This document shows, piece by piece, positions 8,686-16,114 of a DNA stretch of 64,000 nt (position 1 is its first letter; the number at the start of each line of letters is the position of its first letter). The notes beneath the pieces were generated by a model. It had not been told where the DNA came from and searched no databases. It saw only the letters and a list, made by a program, of their open reading frames with translations. The DNA comes from Pelagibacterales bacterium SAG-MED11 (GTDB lineage: Bacteria; Pseudomonadota; Alphaproteobacteria; Pelagibacterales; Pelagibacteraceae). The DNA lies in NCBI GenBank assembly GCA_014654265.1, contig JACWDI010000005.1, positions 1 to 64,000 of the forward strand, given 5' to 3'. Both the position numbers and the translations under genes were made by a program.

Positions 8686-9099
8686 ATGTTTTTTAAAAAG
8701 AAAATAGATAAACAAGGTAATATCCAATTAATAAAAATAGCAGCATTGATGATACATGCTGGTAAAATTGATGAAAATTTTTCACAACAAGAAGAAATGA
8801 TAATTAAAAAAGCTCTATTAAAAATGGGTGCAAATACAGAGAATATACAAGAAATCATTGAGAAAAGTAAAGTAATTGAAGAAAACGCAAATCAAATTTT
8901 AGATTTTACAAAAGAAGTAAAAGTGATGGATGAGGAAAAGAAAATAGAAATTATAGAAACTCTATGGAGAATAATATACTCAAATAAAGACGCTGATGTT
9001 TACGAAACTAATTTGATGCGTAGACTCGCAGGATTAATGTACATAGATAATAAAATAATGGGAAGTATCCAAGAGAAGATTAAAAAAGAAATTCTGTAA
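8686..9099 (+). CDS. TerB-like domain protein
   Basis: The 137-residue protein is all helical and matches the TerB/DjlA-type domain: [30 protein letters not shown] in the first half and [22 protein letters not shown] in the second. The acidic pairs in each half are the metal-binding positions of TerB-fold proteins. The family is named for tellurite resistance but is widespread in alphaproteobacteria with unknown function. It starts 3 bases after the helicase stop and its stop overlaps the ferredoxin start, so helicase, TerB-like protein and ferredoxin look like one operon. Confidence 0.82.
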   Translation: MFFKKKIDKQGNIQLIKIAALMIHAGKIDENFSQQEEMIIKKALLKMGANTENIQEIIEKSKVIEENANQILDFTKEVKVMDEEKKIEIIETLWRIIYSNKDADVYETNLMRRLAGLMYIDNKIMGSIQEKIKKEIL

Positions 9100-9425
9100 T
9101 GACTTATATAGTTAATGATAAATGTATAAAATGTAAATTGATGGATTGCGTTGAAGTTTGTCCAGTTGATTGCTTTTATGAAGGAAAAAATATGCTTGTA
9201 ATTAAACCTGATGAGTGTATAGATTGTGGCGTTTGTGAACCTGAATGTCCTGTTGATGCCATAAAAGCCGACACGGAAGAGGGGAGCGAACAGTGGTTAG
9301 AAATCAATAAAAAATATTCTGAAATCTGGCCTAATATAACTGAAAAAAAAGATCCCCCAATGGATCACGAAAAATATAAAGATGAACAAAATAAGTTTGA
9401 AAAATATTTTAAAGAAAACATTTAA
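9099..9425 (+). CDS. fdxA: Seven-iron ferredoxin FdxA
   Basis: The 108-residue ferredoxin carries electrons through one 3Fe-4S and one 4Fe-4S cluster. Cysteines at 9, 17, 21, 25 and 40, 43, 46, 50 follow the FdxA pattern ([17 protein letters not shown] and [12 protein letters not shown]), and the C-terminal extension [18 protein letters not shown] is also typical. Cys12 is an additional cysteine near the first site. The gene overlaps the preceding TerB-like gene by one base, and its last 44 bases are inside the start of carD in another frame. The fdxA-carD order is common in alphaproteobacteria. Confidence 0.95.
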   Translation: MTYIVNDKCIKCKLMDCVEVCPVDCFYEGKNMLVIKPDECIDCGVCEPECPVDAIKADTEEGSEQWLEINKKYSEIWPNITEKKDPPMDHEKYKDEQNKFEKYFKENI

Positions 9426-10236
9426 TAAGAAAAAACAAAAAAAAACAAAAAAAAAAGTAACTTCAAAAAAAATTACTAAAAAAGCTATTAATCCTAAAAT
9501 TAAAAAGTCATTAGTTAAAAAATCAGTAATTAAAAAAAATACCCAAAAAAAAGAAAAAAAAACTGAAGTAAAAACTGAAAATTTAAGAATTTCTAAAAAT
9601 AACGAAACAAAGCCAGAAATAAAAAAAGTAAAAAAACAAGATTCAGAGAAACGAGAGTATAAAATAAATGACTATATTGTTTATCCTAAACATGGTGTTG
9701 GACAAATAAGTGAATTTAAAAAAATAAATATAGGTGGGATAGATGTTGAAACTTATATAATCAAATTTGAAAAAGATAAAGCTAACGGTATGGTTCCAGT
9801 TAACAAGCAGTCACACTTGAGACCATTAGCAACAATTAATCAAGTTAATAAATGTATTTCAATTTTAAAAAGCAAACCTAAAATTAAAAGATCTATGTGG
9901 AGTAGAAGGGCTCAAGAATATGAAGCAAAAATTTCTTCAGGAAAAATTTATGAGCTTGCTGAAGTAGTAAAAGATTTGAATAAAGGTGATGATCTAATGG
10001 TTGATCAATCTTATAGTGAAAGACAGTTATTTGAAAAAGCCTATGAAAGAATATTGATGGAATTTAAAATAATATTAAATCTTTCCTTAGAAGATACTCA
10101 AAAAAAATTAGATAAAGCTTTAAAAAGAAATTTAGTATCACAACCACAGCCAAACACTGAGACTTCAAAACAAACTACTTCGGAATTACCTGTAGAAGAA
10201 GTTACAAATGAGAATGAAGTTACTTTAGAGGAATAA
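9382..10236 (+). CDS. carD: CarD-family RNA polymerase-binding regulator with lysine-rich N-terminal tail
   Basis: The 284-residue protein has its CarD/TRCF RNA-polymerase-interacting domain from about residue 93 ([20 protein letters not shown]), followed by the helical DNA-contacting part ([17 protein letters not shown]...[15 protein letters not shown]). CarD proteins bind the polymerase beta subunit and stabilise open complexes. The usual length is about 160-180 residues. Here an N-terminal tail adds about 90 residues, with 27 lysines in the first 60, resembling histone H1 or AlgP tails and likely to bind DNA or RNA. The C-terminus is acidic and Thr/Ser-rich. The chosen ATG lies within fdxA; no other in-frame ATG occurs before the CarD domain. 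A shared terminator follows. Confidence 0.88.
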   Translation: MNKISLKNILKKTFNKKKQKKTKKKVTSKKITKKAINPKIKKSLVKKSVIKKNTQKKEKKTEVKTENLRISKNNETKPEIKKVKKQDSEKREYKINDYIVYPKHGVGQISEFKKINIGGIDVETYIIKFEKDKANGMVPVNKQSHLRPLATINQVNKCISILKSKPKIKRSMWSRRAQEYEAKISSGKIYELAEVVKDLNKGDDLMVDQSYSERQLFEKAYERILMEFKIILNLSLEDTQKKLDKALKRNLVSQPQPNTETSKQTTSELPVEEVTNENEVTLEE

Positions 10237-10237
10237 A

Positions 10238-10278
10238 AAAAACGCCTCTCACACGAAATCGTTATGAGAAGCGTTTTT
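10238..10278. terminator. Bidirectional intrinsic terminator between carD and the basic-peptide gene
   Basis: The arms at 10238-10251 (AAAAACGCCTCTCA) and 10265-10278 (TGAGAAGCGTTTTT) form a 14-bp stem with one imperfect position and a 13-base loop. The A-run on one side and T-run on the other give a U-tail in both directions. The imperfect position is a G-U wobble when read on the minus strand and a C-A mismatch on the plus strand, so it is better formed for the minus-strand transcript. It ends carD (10236) and the 25-residue peptide gene (10298) at once. Confidence 0.9.
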
Positions 10279-10297
10279 AATAAAGAATACTAAGTTA

Positions 10298-10375
10298 CTA
10301 TCTTCTTCTTCTTTTCTTAGCTTTTTTCTTAGCTTTTTTCTTAGCCTTCTTTGCTTTTTTTCTTCTCTTAGGCAT
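10298..10375 (-). CDS. Ultra-basic 25-residue Lys/Arg/Ala peptide
   Basis: The minus-strand ATG at 10375 opens a 25-codon frame that begins MPKRRKKAKK and ends AKKRRRR. It has 13 Lys, 6 Arg, 4 Ala, one Met and one Pro. The centre repeats KAKK-type units from a 12-base tandem repeat. It has a strong Shine-Dalgarno sequence (AAAGGGAG, 6 bases before the ATG), a near-consensus promoter, a 5' hairpin and a terminator, so it forms a complete transcription unit. It is probably a nucleic-acid-binding peptide, comparable in character to protamine or the small ribosomal peptide Thx, but it does not align with Thx and I recognise no family. Its neighbour carD also has a lysine-rich tail. Confidence 0.72.
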   Translation of the reverse strand: MPKRRKKAKKAKKKAKKKAKKRRRR

Positions 10376-10393
10376 CTTTAGCTCCCTTTTTTA

Positions 10394-10424
10394 GTTAAAC
10401 GAATCAAAATGATTCGCTGTTAAC
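10394..10424 (-). promoter_or_regulatory. 5' leader hairpin of the basic-peptide mRNA
   Basis: CGAATCA (10400-10406) and TGATTCG (10410-10416) pair perfectly around a 3-base loop, extended by GTTAA (10394-10398) with TTAAC (10420-10424). The outer end of the hairpin falls at the predicted transcription start. A stem at the very 5' end commonly protects mRNA from degradation. It lacks a U-tract on the minus strand, so it is not a terminator. Confidence 0.65.
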
Positions 10425-10427
10425 TTA

Positions 10428-10456
10428 ATTTTATTTTTTTATACGCGTTATGTCAA
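10428..10456 (-). promoter_or_regulatory. Sigma-70-type promoter for the basic-peptide gene
   Basis: On the minus strand a perfect -35 TTGACA (10451-10456) is separated by 17 bases from TAAAAT (10428-10433), a five-of-six match to the -10 consensus. The predicted start is near 10421, immediately at the leader hairpin and about 46 bases before the ATG. It is among the best consensus promoters in the window, suggesting high expression. Confidence 0.75.
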
Positions 10457-10573
10457 TTATTTAATTAAAGATAAAATTTTATAAAAAAATTTAAAATAAA
10501 AAAAATATTTTATAATTTTAATGTATAAAAAAGTTAGTGTTTATGCGCTTAATAATCAAACAATAAACTTTTG

Positions 10574-12316
10574 TTAATAAAGATTATCTAAATCTTCTTT
10601 ATATTTTTCTAAAATTTTTTTTCTTTTTAGTTTTAACGTTGGTGTTAACATTCTATTTTCAATTGTAAATTCTTCTTTAATTAGTATAAATTTTTTAATT
10701 TTTTCTACTAAAGACAAAGTTTTATTTAAAGTTTCTAGATAAAAATCAATTTCTTTTTTATTTTCGTCTGTTTCACTTACAATTAAAGCTACAAGATAAG
10801 TTTTTTTATCTCCATAAACAAAACTTTGTTTAATTTTTTCATTAAGACACAATAAATTTTCAATTTTAGAGGGTGAAATGTTATCACCACCTAAATTTAC
10901 AATAATTTCTTTCTTTCTGTCAGTTATCTTCAAATTTCCCTCTTTAGTTATTTCTCCTATATCTCCTGTGTGCAACCAACCATTTTTAATTATGTCGTCT
11001 GTTTCTTTTTTCATTTTCCAATAACCAAGCATAACGTTTTCTCCTTTAACTAAAATTTCACCATCCTTAGCTATTTTTATTTGGTTGGTTTTAAAAGGTG
11101 GTCCAACAGTCTCAATCTTAATTTTTCCTGGTATATTACAGCTCACAACTGGAGAGGTCTCCGTTAACCCATATCCTTGTAAAGTCGGTAATCCTATAGA
11201 ATTTAAGAATTCCCCGATTTTTTGATCTAAAGCACCTCCTCCTGAAACAAAGGCCTTAAGTTTACCCCCAAACTGTTTTTTGATTTTTTTTCTAACTAAT
11301 CTTTCACAAAAAAAATTGATAAAATTTTGTTTAAAACTAAGAGGCTCTTTATTCAATATTTTAGTCCCAAGTGAAATAGTGTTTATAATAAAAAATTTCT
11401 TTATCCCTTTTTGTTTTGAAAAATTAAGAGAAATTTTAGTGTATAAATTTTGATAGAATCTTGGAACTGCAGTCATGATAGTGGGTTTAGCGATAGCCAT
11501 GTTAGGTAACAATTTTTCTAAACTTTCAGCGTAAAAGACTTTTGCTCCAAGTAAAATTTGAACATATTGAACGGTATGTTCATAAGAATGAGATAGTGGA
11601 AGCCAGGTTAAGAAAACTGGAGAATCTTTTTTAATTAATGATTTTAAAATTTCTTGTGCACCCTCACAATTTGACAAAATTCCACCATGACTAAGCATGA
11701 CTCCTTTTGGATTTCCAGTGGTTCCAGACGTATAAATTATACAAGCTAAATCATTTCTTTTGAGATTATTATTATAAGATTTAATACTTTCGGTAAAAGT
11801 TTTATTATCTGTTTTTGCCTCAAAAAAAATATTTTCAAAACATTTAATTTTTTTATCAAAGTCATCGATTGAAATAATAATTGTATTTTCTCCAATATAA
11901 TTTTTTATCTTATTAAGTTGCTCAATATTTGAAACGATACATGCTTTAGGCTCACAATCTTTAATAATATACTCATAATCATTTTCAGAATAGGTAGTAA
12001 AGAGTGGGACTGTTACTCCACCTGCATTCATTATTGCTAGATCAGAAATTAACCATTCAGGTCTGTTTTCAGATAAGAGAATACATTTATCACCTTCTGA
12101 AATAATTTTTTTAAGATAATTTGATAACATTTTTGTTTTTGAATGTACATTTCCCCATGAATAAGTATATGGTCCTGTATTTGTATCAGGTAAATCTTTA
12201 TTTTTAAGGGATACTAAAAAAACTTCTTCATATCTTTTTTTAAAATTATTCTGAAATTTTTCTTCAAATTTTTTAAAAAAAAGCTCAACTAAACTGTTTA
12301 TATCTTTTAGTTCCAT
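10574..12316 (-). CDS. Long-chain acyl-CoA synthetase (AMP-forming)
   Basis: The 580-residue member of the ANL adenylating superfamily activates fatty acids to acyl-CoA through an acyl-AMP. The P-loop motif IIYTSGTTGNPKGVMLSH, the A5 motif GYGLTETSP, GWLHTGD and the hinge DRKKEIIVNLGG are all present in order. The segment WLPLSHSYEHTVQY is typical of the FadD/FAA1 long-chain branch. It has no membrane segment. It stands alone between the basic-peptide unit and tRNA-Leu on the same strand. Substrate chain length cannot be decided from sequence alone. Confidence 0.9.
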   Translation of the reverse strand: MELKDINSLVELFFKKFEEKFQNNFKKRYEEVFLVSLKNKDLPDTNTGPYTYSWGNVHSKTKMLSNYLKKIISEGDKCILLSENRPEWLISDLAIMNAGGVTVPLFTTYSENDYEYIIKDCEPKACIVSNIEQLNKIKNYIGENTIIISIDDFDKKIKCFENIFFEAKTDNKTFTESIKSYNNNLKRNDLACIIYTSGTTGNPKGVMLSHGGILSNCEGAQEILKSLIKKDSPVFLTWLPLSHSYEHTVQYVQILLGAKVFYAESLEKLLPNMAIAKPTIMTAVPRFYQNLYTKISLNFSKQKGIKKFFIINTISLGTKILNKEPLSFKQNFINFFCERLVRKKIKKQFGGKLKAFVSGGGALDQKIGEFLNSIGLPTLQGYGLTETSPVVSCNIPGKIKIETVGPPFKTNQIKIAKDGEILVKGENVMLGYWKMKKETDDIIKNGWLHTGDIGEITKEGNLKITDRKKEIIVNLGGDNISPSKIENLLCLNEKIKQSFVYGDKKTYLVALIVSETDENKKEIDFYLETLNKTLSLVEKIKKFILIKEEFTIENRMLTPTLKLKRKKILEKYKEDLDNLY

Positions 12317-12320
12317 AATT

Positions 12321-12405
12321 TGGTGGGCGAAGAGAGAATCGAACTCTCACTTCTTGCGAAACACGATTTTGAGTCGTGCGCGTCTACCAGTTCCGCCATT
12401 CGCCC
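12321..12405 (-). tRNA. tRNA-Leu (anticodon CAA)
   Basis: On the minus strand the acceptor stem GGGCGAA pairs with the 3' arm before an encoded CCA (12321-12323). The anticodon stem CACGA/TCGTG encloses the loop CTCAAAA, giving anticodon CAA, which reads UUG. A long variable arm (TGTTTCGCAAGAAGT region) and the T-loop GTTCGATTC fit a class II leucine tRNA of 85 bases. It lies just upstream of the acyl-CoA synthetase gene on the same strand. Confidence 0.97.
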
Positions 12406-12464
12406 TCGATTGTTAAATTATTTATTAAATAGTATAAGAACTAAAATTATATTAAAACCAAAAA

Positions 12465-13070
12465 ATGTTTAATACTCTTTATAAAAAATGTTTGGATTTA
12501 GCCGCTCATAAAAGTGCTAAATATTACTTAGCGATTGTCTCTTTTATTGAAAGTTCATTTTTTCCAATACCACCAGATGTAATGGTTATACCTATGGTCA
12601 TCTCCAAAAAAAAAGATTTTTTAAAGATATTTCTTATTACAACAATATTTTCTGTATTAGGTGGTATATTAGGTTATTTAATTGGAGCTTTCTTTTTTGA
12701 TATAGGGATGCAAGTTATGACCTTTTATGGATATGAAGATAGATTCATAAGCCTAAAAAATAATTTGATAAATAGTGAAGGATTTTATGCATGGCTAAGT
12801 ATACTTTTTTTAGCTGGTTTTACCCCATTACCTTATAAAGTTTTTACTATAGCTAGTGGTTTAATTGGATTTAATATCTTAATTTTTATATTAATAAGTT
12901 TAATATCTAGGGGGTTACGTTTTTTTATTGTTTCTTATTTGTCTTATAAATTCGGAAATTTATTTACTAAATTTATAGAACAACATGGATCTAAATGGTT
13001 TACAATTATTGGAATGTTAATCGTTTTAATCGGAGTAATAATTTATTTGCTTTTAAAATTATATGAATAA
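12465..13070 (+). CDS. YqaA/DedA-like VTT-domain membrane protein
   Basis: The 201-residue inner-membrane protein has the VTT (SNARE-associated) fold of the YqaA branch of the DedA superfamily. The characteristic stretch FIESSFFPIPPDVMVIPMV is a re-entrant segment near residue 27, LGGILGYLIGAFFFDIG and LAGFTPLPYKVFTIASG follow, and the last helix is at the C-terminus. Relatives act in lipid carrier flipping or envelope integrity, but this member's substrate is unknown. Its end overlaps the dsbB start by 8 bases, so the two are co-expressed. Confidence 0.86.
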   Translation: MFNTLYKKCLDLAAHKSAKYYLAIVSFIESSFFPIPPDVMVIPMVISKKKDFLKIFLITTIFSVLGGILGYLIGAFFFDIGMQVMTFYGYEDRFISLKNNLINSEGFYAWLSILFLAGFTPLPYKVFTIASGLIGFNILIFILISLISRGLRFFIVSYLSYKFGNLFTKFIEQHGSKWFTIIGMLIVLIGVIIYLLLKLYE

Positions 13071-13548
13071 TTTAAAAAATGAGTTTTATCTAAGATTAAT
13101 TCTTATAATAAGTTTAGTTGCAATTATTTCTGCATATTTTATAGAATTTGTTCTTGGACACCAGCCTTGTAATCTATGTTTGATAGAAAGAATACCTTAT
13201 GGATTAAGCATAATCTTAATAACTTTAAATTATTTTTTCAAAAAAAATGAAAAGTTTATAATCTTATTATTAATAATCACATTCTGCTTCTCTTTTGCTG
13301 TTTCGATCTACCATTTAGGGATAGAACAGGGCCTATTCGAAGAATCTGCAGTTTGTGGTCTAAAAAATGCGACTGGAATTATCTCAAAAGAGGAAATACT
13401 AAAACAATTACAGGAAAAGTCTGTCAGTTGTAAAGATGTGACATTTAAAATTTTTGGATTATCTCTGACAAGTATTAATATATTATTAAGTTTAATATTA
13501 ATAACATTACTTACAAAAATTTATATTTCATATGAAAAAAACAAGTAG
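13063..13548 (+). CDS. dsbB: Disulfide bond formation protein B
   Basis: The 161-residue four-helix inner-membrane protein reoxidises a DsbA-type thiol oxidase and passes electrons to ubiquinone. The quinone-side pair is CNLC (Cys36 and Cys39) in GHQPCNLCLIERIPY. The periplasmic pair is the Cys in SAVCGLKN and that in SVSCKD. It overlaps the COQ7 gene downstream, tying a quinone-using enzyme to quinone synthesis, although that may be incidental. No dsbA is in the window. Confidence 0.9.
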   Translation: MNNLKNEFYLRLILIISLVAIISAYFIEFVLGHQPCNLCLIERIPYGLSIILITLNYFFKKNEKFIILLLIITFCFSFAVSIYHLGIEQGLFEESAVCGLKNATGIISKEEILKQLQEKSVSCKDVTFKIFGLSLTSINILLSLILITLLTKIYISYEKNK

Positions 13549-14062
13549 CAAAGTAGAGGAATTTATAAGAGTTGACCATGCTGGTGAACGTGGTGCAGTA
13601 AAAATTTATGAGGGTCAATTGTTAGCACTAAATACTCTTGTTAAAAATGAAGATTTAAAAAAGACAATTGAGGAAATGAAAGTTCACGAAACAGAACATT
13701 GTCAATTTTTTGAAAAAGAAATTAAAAAAAGAAATATTAGACCAACTAAATTTTTACCTCTGTGGGACTTATTAGGTGTGGGACTTGGTTTTGGTTCAAC
13801 TTTACTTGGAAAAAAAGCAGCAATGCTTTGTACGGCTTCTGTAGAGGAAGTTATAGATAAGCACTATTTAAGTCAAATTAATCAATTAGGTCCTGATGAA
13901 AAAGAATTAAAAAAAAAAATTACTAAATTTAGAGACGACGAATTGCACCATAAAGATATTGCTTATGAAGAAGGAGCAACAAAAAAAGGTATCTATTCTA
14001 TTATGGATAAAATTATTAAAACCGGTTCAAAAATAGCTATTAATATTTCTGAGAAAGTTTAA
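13532..14062 (+). CDS. coq7: Demethoxyubiquinone hydroxylase (COQ7 family)
   Basis: The 176-residue di-iron hydroxylase adds the last hydroxyl group to the ubiquinone ring. The carboxylate/His ligands are visible in order: the Glu in AGERGAVKIYEGQ, ETEH in KVHETEHCQFF, EEVID in ASVEEVIDKHY, and DELHH in FRDDELHHKD. The protein has the short form typical of alphaproteobacteria and mitochondria, not the flavin-dependent UbiF type. It overlaps dsbB by 17 bases and ends 2 bases before the convergent HNH gene. ubiE and ubiB are further along the window. Confidence 0.93.
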   Translation: MKKTSSKVEEFIRVDHAGERGAVKIYEGQLLALNTLVKNEDLKKTIEEMKVHETEHCQFFEKEIKKRNIRPTKFLPLWDLLGVGLGFGSTLLGKKAAMLCTASVEEVIDKHYLSQINQLGPDEKELKKKITKFRDDELHHKDIAYEEGATKKGIYSIMDKIIKTGSKIAINISEKV

Positions 14063-14064
14063 AT

Positions 14065-14634
14065 TCAAGCTTCTAACTCTACATCCCAATATAAATAATC
14101 CATCCAACTTTTATGAAGATAATTGGGAGGAAAATTTTTACCATTACGATGTAAATCTTCAGTAGATGGTTGATAGGGATATTGATGAAGTTTCATTCCA
14201 GACGATTTGAGTAATTTTCCACCTTTTCGAACATTGCATGCTGAACAAGCTGTCACGACATTATCCCAGTGGGTTTCTCCACCTTTTGATCTTGGTAATA
14301 AATGATCAAATGTAAGTTCCTCACTACTTCCACAATACTGACATGAAAATTTATCCCTCAAAAAGACGTTAAATCTTGTAAAACTCGGTTTGGATTGAGG
14401 TACAATATAATCTTTAAGTGCAATCACACTTGGTAATTTCATGTTAAAAGATGGGCTTCTTACAACTCTATCATAATTACTTACAATAATAACTCTATCT
14501 AAAAATACAGACTTAACAGTATCTTGCCATGACCACAAAGATAAAGGATAATAACTTAAGGGTCTGTAATCTGCATTTAAAACTAATGCTGGACATTTTT
14601 CTAATGAGACATCTTGTTCAATAAAATTATTCAT
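14065..14634 (-). CDS. HNH endonuclease-family protein
   Basis: The 189-residue protein has a beta-beta-alpha-metal HNH core with zinc-binding CxxC pairs: CQYCGSSEELTFDHLLPRS and CSACNVRKGG. This is a single-copy protein conserved across alphaproteobacteria, unlike mobile HNH enzymes. Its N-terminal half (LVLNADYRPLSYYPLSLWSWQD) is also conserved in the group. Function is unknown, with DNA processing or repair an inference from the fold. It is alone on its strand, convergent with coq7. Confidence 0.87.
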   Translation of the reverse strand: MNNFIEQDVSLEKCPALVLNADYRPLSYYPLSLWSWQDTVKSVFLDRVIIVSNYDRVVRSPSFNMKLPSVIALKDYIVPQSKPSFTRFNVFLRDKFSCQYCGSSEELTFDHLLPRSKGGETHWDNVVTACSACNVRKGGKLLKSSGMKLHQYPYQPSTEDLHRNGKNFPPNYLHKSWMDYLYWDVELEA

Positions 14635-14680
14635 ACTTTAAGATTAGCTTAAATAAAAAAAATTTCAATGACAAGGAATA

Positions 14681-15331
14681 TTAAAATTTTTTTAAGATAT
14701 AATTTAATGCTATACTTGAAGCTTCTATAGGAATGTGATGATCGCAACCTTTTATTAGATGTGTTTCAATTTCTATGTCATTTCTGATAAAAAAATCTTT
14801 TGCTTCTAATAAAAAATTAGGCATTACTACCTGATCTGCATCCCCGTGAATTAACAATGTTCTTGTTGCGACTTTTTTTCTTAATTTTAAATCTTCTTGA
14901 TTAATTATTTTTCCAGAAAAACCTACAATACAATTATATTCTTTATCAGCCATCAATCCCAAATTTATAGACATCATACATCCCTGGCTAAAACCAGATA
15001 AGCAGATTTTATCATTATCTATACTATATTCTTTTTTAACTTCATTAATGAACTGACTTAATTTTTTTTCGGCTTTTTGAGATTGGGTCAAAATATATTT
15101 TGGATCTTCATTTGATAAGTCAAACCATTGATACCCAGATGGATTTATATGACATCTCTCGTGACCATTAGGACAAATAAAAACTGTATTTGGCAAATGT
15201 CTTCTCCAATTCAATGATAATGTGCTTATATCTTTACCATCACCTCCATAACCGTGTAGTAAAATAATAGCATTTTTAATCTCAACATTCTTCTCCGGCT
15301 TTATGATTGTTGTATCTAGGCAGAATGTCAT
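14681..15331 (-). CDS. Phospholipase/carboxylesterase-type alpha/beta hydrolase
   Basis: The 216-residue cytoplasmic hydrolase carries the nucleophile elbow GFSQGC, the oxyanion segment LLHGYGGDG, the acid in HGDADQVV and the His in GCDHHIP. It matches the abhydrolase_2 family (acyl-protein thioesterase/carboxylesterase YpfH-like) in both length and motif order. The substrate is probably a short or medium acyl ester, which the sequence cannot define. Confidence 0.87.
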   Translation of the reverse strand: MTFCLDTTIIKPEKNVEIKNAIILLHGYGGDGKDISTLSLNWRRHLPNTVFICPNGHERCHINPSGYQWFDLSNEDPKYILTQSQKAEKKLSQFINEVKKEYSIDNDKICLSGFSQGCMMSINLGLMADKEYNCIVGFSGKIINQEDLKLRKKVATRTLLIHGDADQVVMPNFLLEAKDFFIRNDIEIETHLIKGCDHHIPIEASSIALNYILKKF

Positions 15332-15380
15332 ACTTTATAAATTATGTTTTTTTATTTTTAAAATACCCTACAATACTATT

Positions 15381-15584
15381 ATGATTTCTGGAACAATTGT
15401 AAAAATTTTATCTATAATTTTTTTAATCGCAGTTGGAGTGGTTTTAATTCTAGGTATTGGCACTTTGTTTAAAGGTGGAGAAACAAGTAAAAAATATTCC
15501 AATAAATTAATGCAATTAAGAGTTTTACTACAATTTATTGCAGTAATAATTTTAGTTTGTTTTGCTTATTTTTTCAAAAATTAA
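15381..15584 (+). CDS. HIG1-domain twin-transmembrane protein
   Basis: The 67-residue protein has two hydrophobic helices (IVKILSIIFLIAVGVVLILGIG and LLQFIAVIILVCFAYFF) separated by a polar loop containing NKLMQLRVLLQ, the core of the HIG1 domain. Relatives accompany cytochrome oxidase in mitochondria and alphaproteobacteria. An upstream in-frame ATG would add 26 residues that overlap the divergent esterase gene and do not fit the family, so the ATG at 15381 is preferred. The stop shares TTAA with the convergent thioredoxin-like gene. Confidence 0.82.
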   Translation: MISGTIVKILSIIFLIAVGVVLILGIGTLFKGGETSKKYSNKLMQLRVLLQFIAVIILVCFAYFFKN

Positions 15585-16090
15585 TTATAATTTGCTAACC
15601 AATCAATAAACTTTTGATCATTAAAATCTATAGATCCAATTATTCTAGCAAACTCTAATCCATCCTTATTAAATATAATTGAAGTTGGTATTCCTCTCAA
15701 GCCAAATTTTTTAGCTAAAGTTTTAGGTGAGTCAAAATAAATTTTTAAATTATTTATTTTTAAATCTTCAAAAAATTTTAATGAATTTTCAAGATTATCT
15801 TGTCCGATATTTATTGGAAAAATTTTTAATTTATCTAGATTTTTCTGTTTTTGTAATAAATCTAAAGAGGGCATTTCTTCTTTACAAGGAGCACACCAAG
15901 TTGCCCAAAAATTCAATAAGATCAAATTTCCTTTATAATCATTTAAGTCTATTTGATTTTTTTTATCATCTAAAAACGTTAAATCTTGGTATTTTTTTAA
16001 ATCTTTGTTTATAACGAGATTTTTTATATCAGATGCCTCAATAGCAAATGAATTAGATATTAAAAAAATTAAAAAAATTAAAAATCTCAT
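15581..16090 (-). CDS. Periplasmic TlpA/ResA-like thioredoxin
   Basis: The 169-residue protein has an N-terminal signal/anchor (MRFLIFLIFLISNSFA) and a thioredoxin fold with active site FWATWCAPCKEEMPSL. The cis-proline is in GLRGIPTSIIFNKDG. Such proteins reduce disulfides in the periplasm, often during cytochrome c or oxidase maturation. The usual length is about 170-200. Only 24 bases separate its start from argH on the other strand, so both promoters must overlap coding DNA or give leaderless transcripts. Confidence 0.9.
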   Translation of the reverse strand: MRFLIFLIFLISNSFAIEASDIKNLVINKDLKKYQDLTFLDDKKNQIDLNDYKGNLILLNFWATWCAPCKEEMPSLDLLQKQKNLDKLKIFPINIGQDNLENSLKFFEDLKINNLKIYFDSPKTLAKKFGLRGIPTSIIFNKDGLEFARIIGSIDFNDQKFIDWLANYN

Positions 16091-16100
16091 GTTAAACAGG

Positions 16101-16106
16101 TATAAT
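16101..16106 (+). promoter_or_regulatory. -10 element directly before argH
   Basis: A perfect TATAAT ends 8 bases before the argH ATG, in the 24-base gap to the divergent tlpA-like gene. The start site expected 6-8 bases downstream would fall on or next to the ATG, giving a leaderless mRNA. The -35 region (TTAAAA at the right distance) is poor. Confidence 0.5.
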
Positions 16107-16114
16107 TAATTATC

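Noticed and set aside
10521-10577. 18-codon plus-strand frame before the acyl-CoA synthetase end
   Set aside because: Very short, overlaps the FadD-like stop, and has no ribosome site; consistent with chance.
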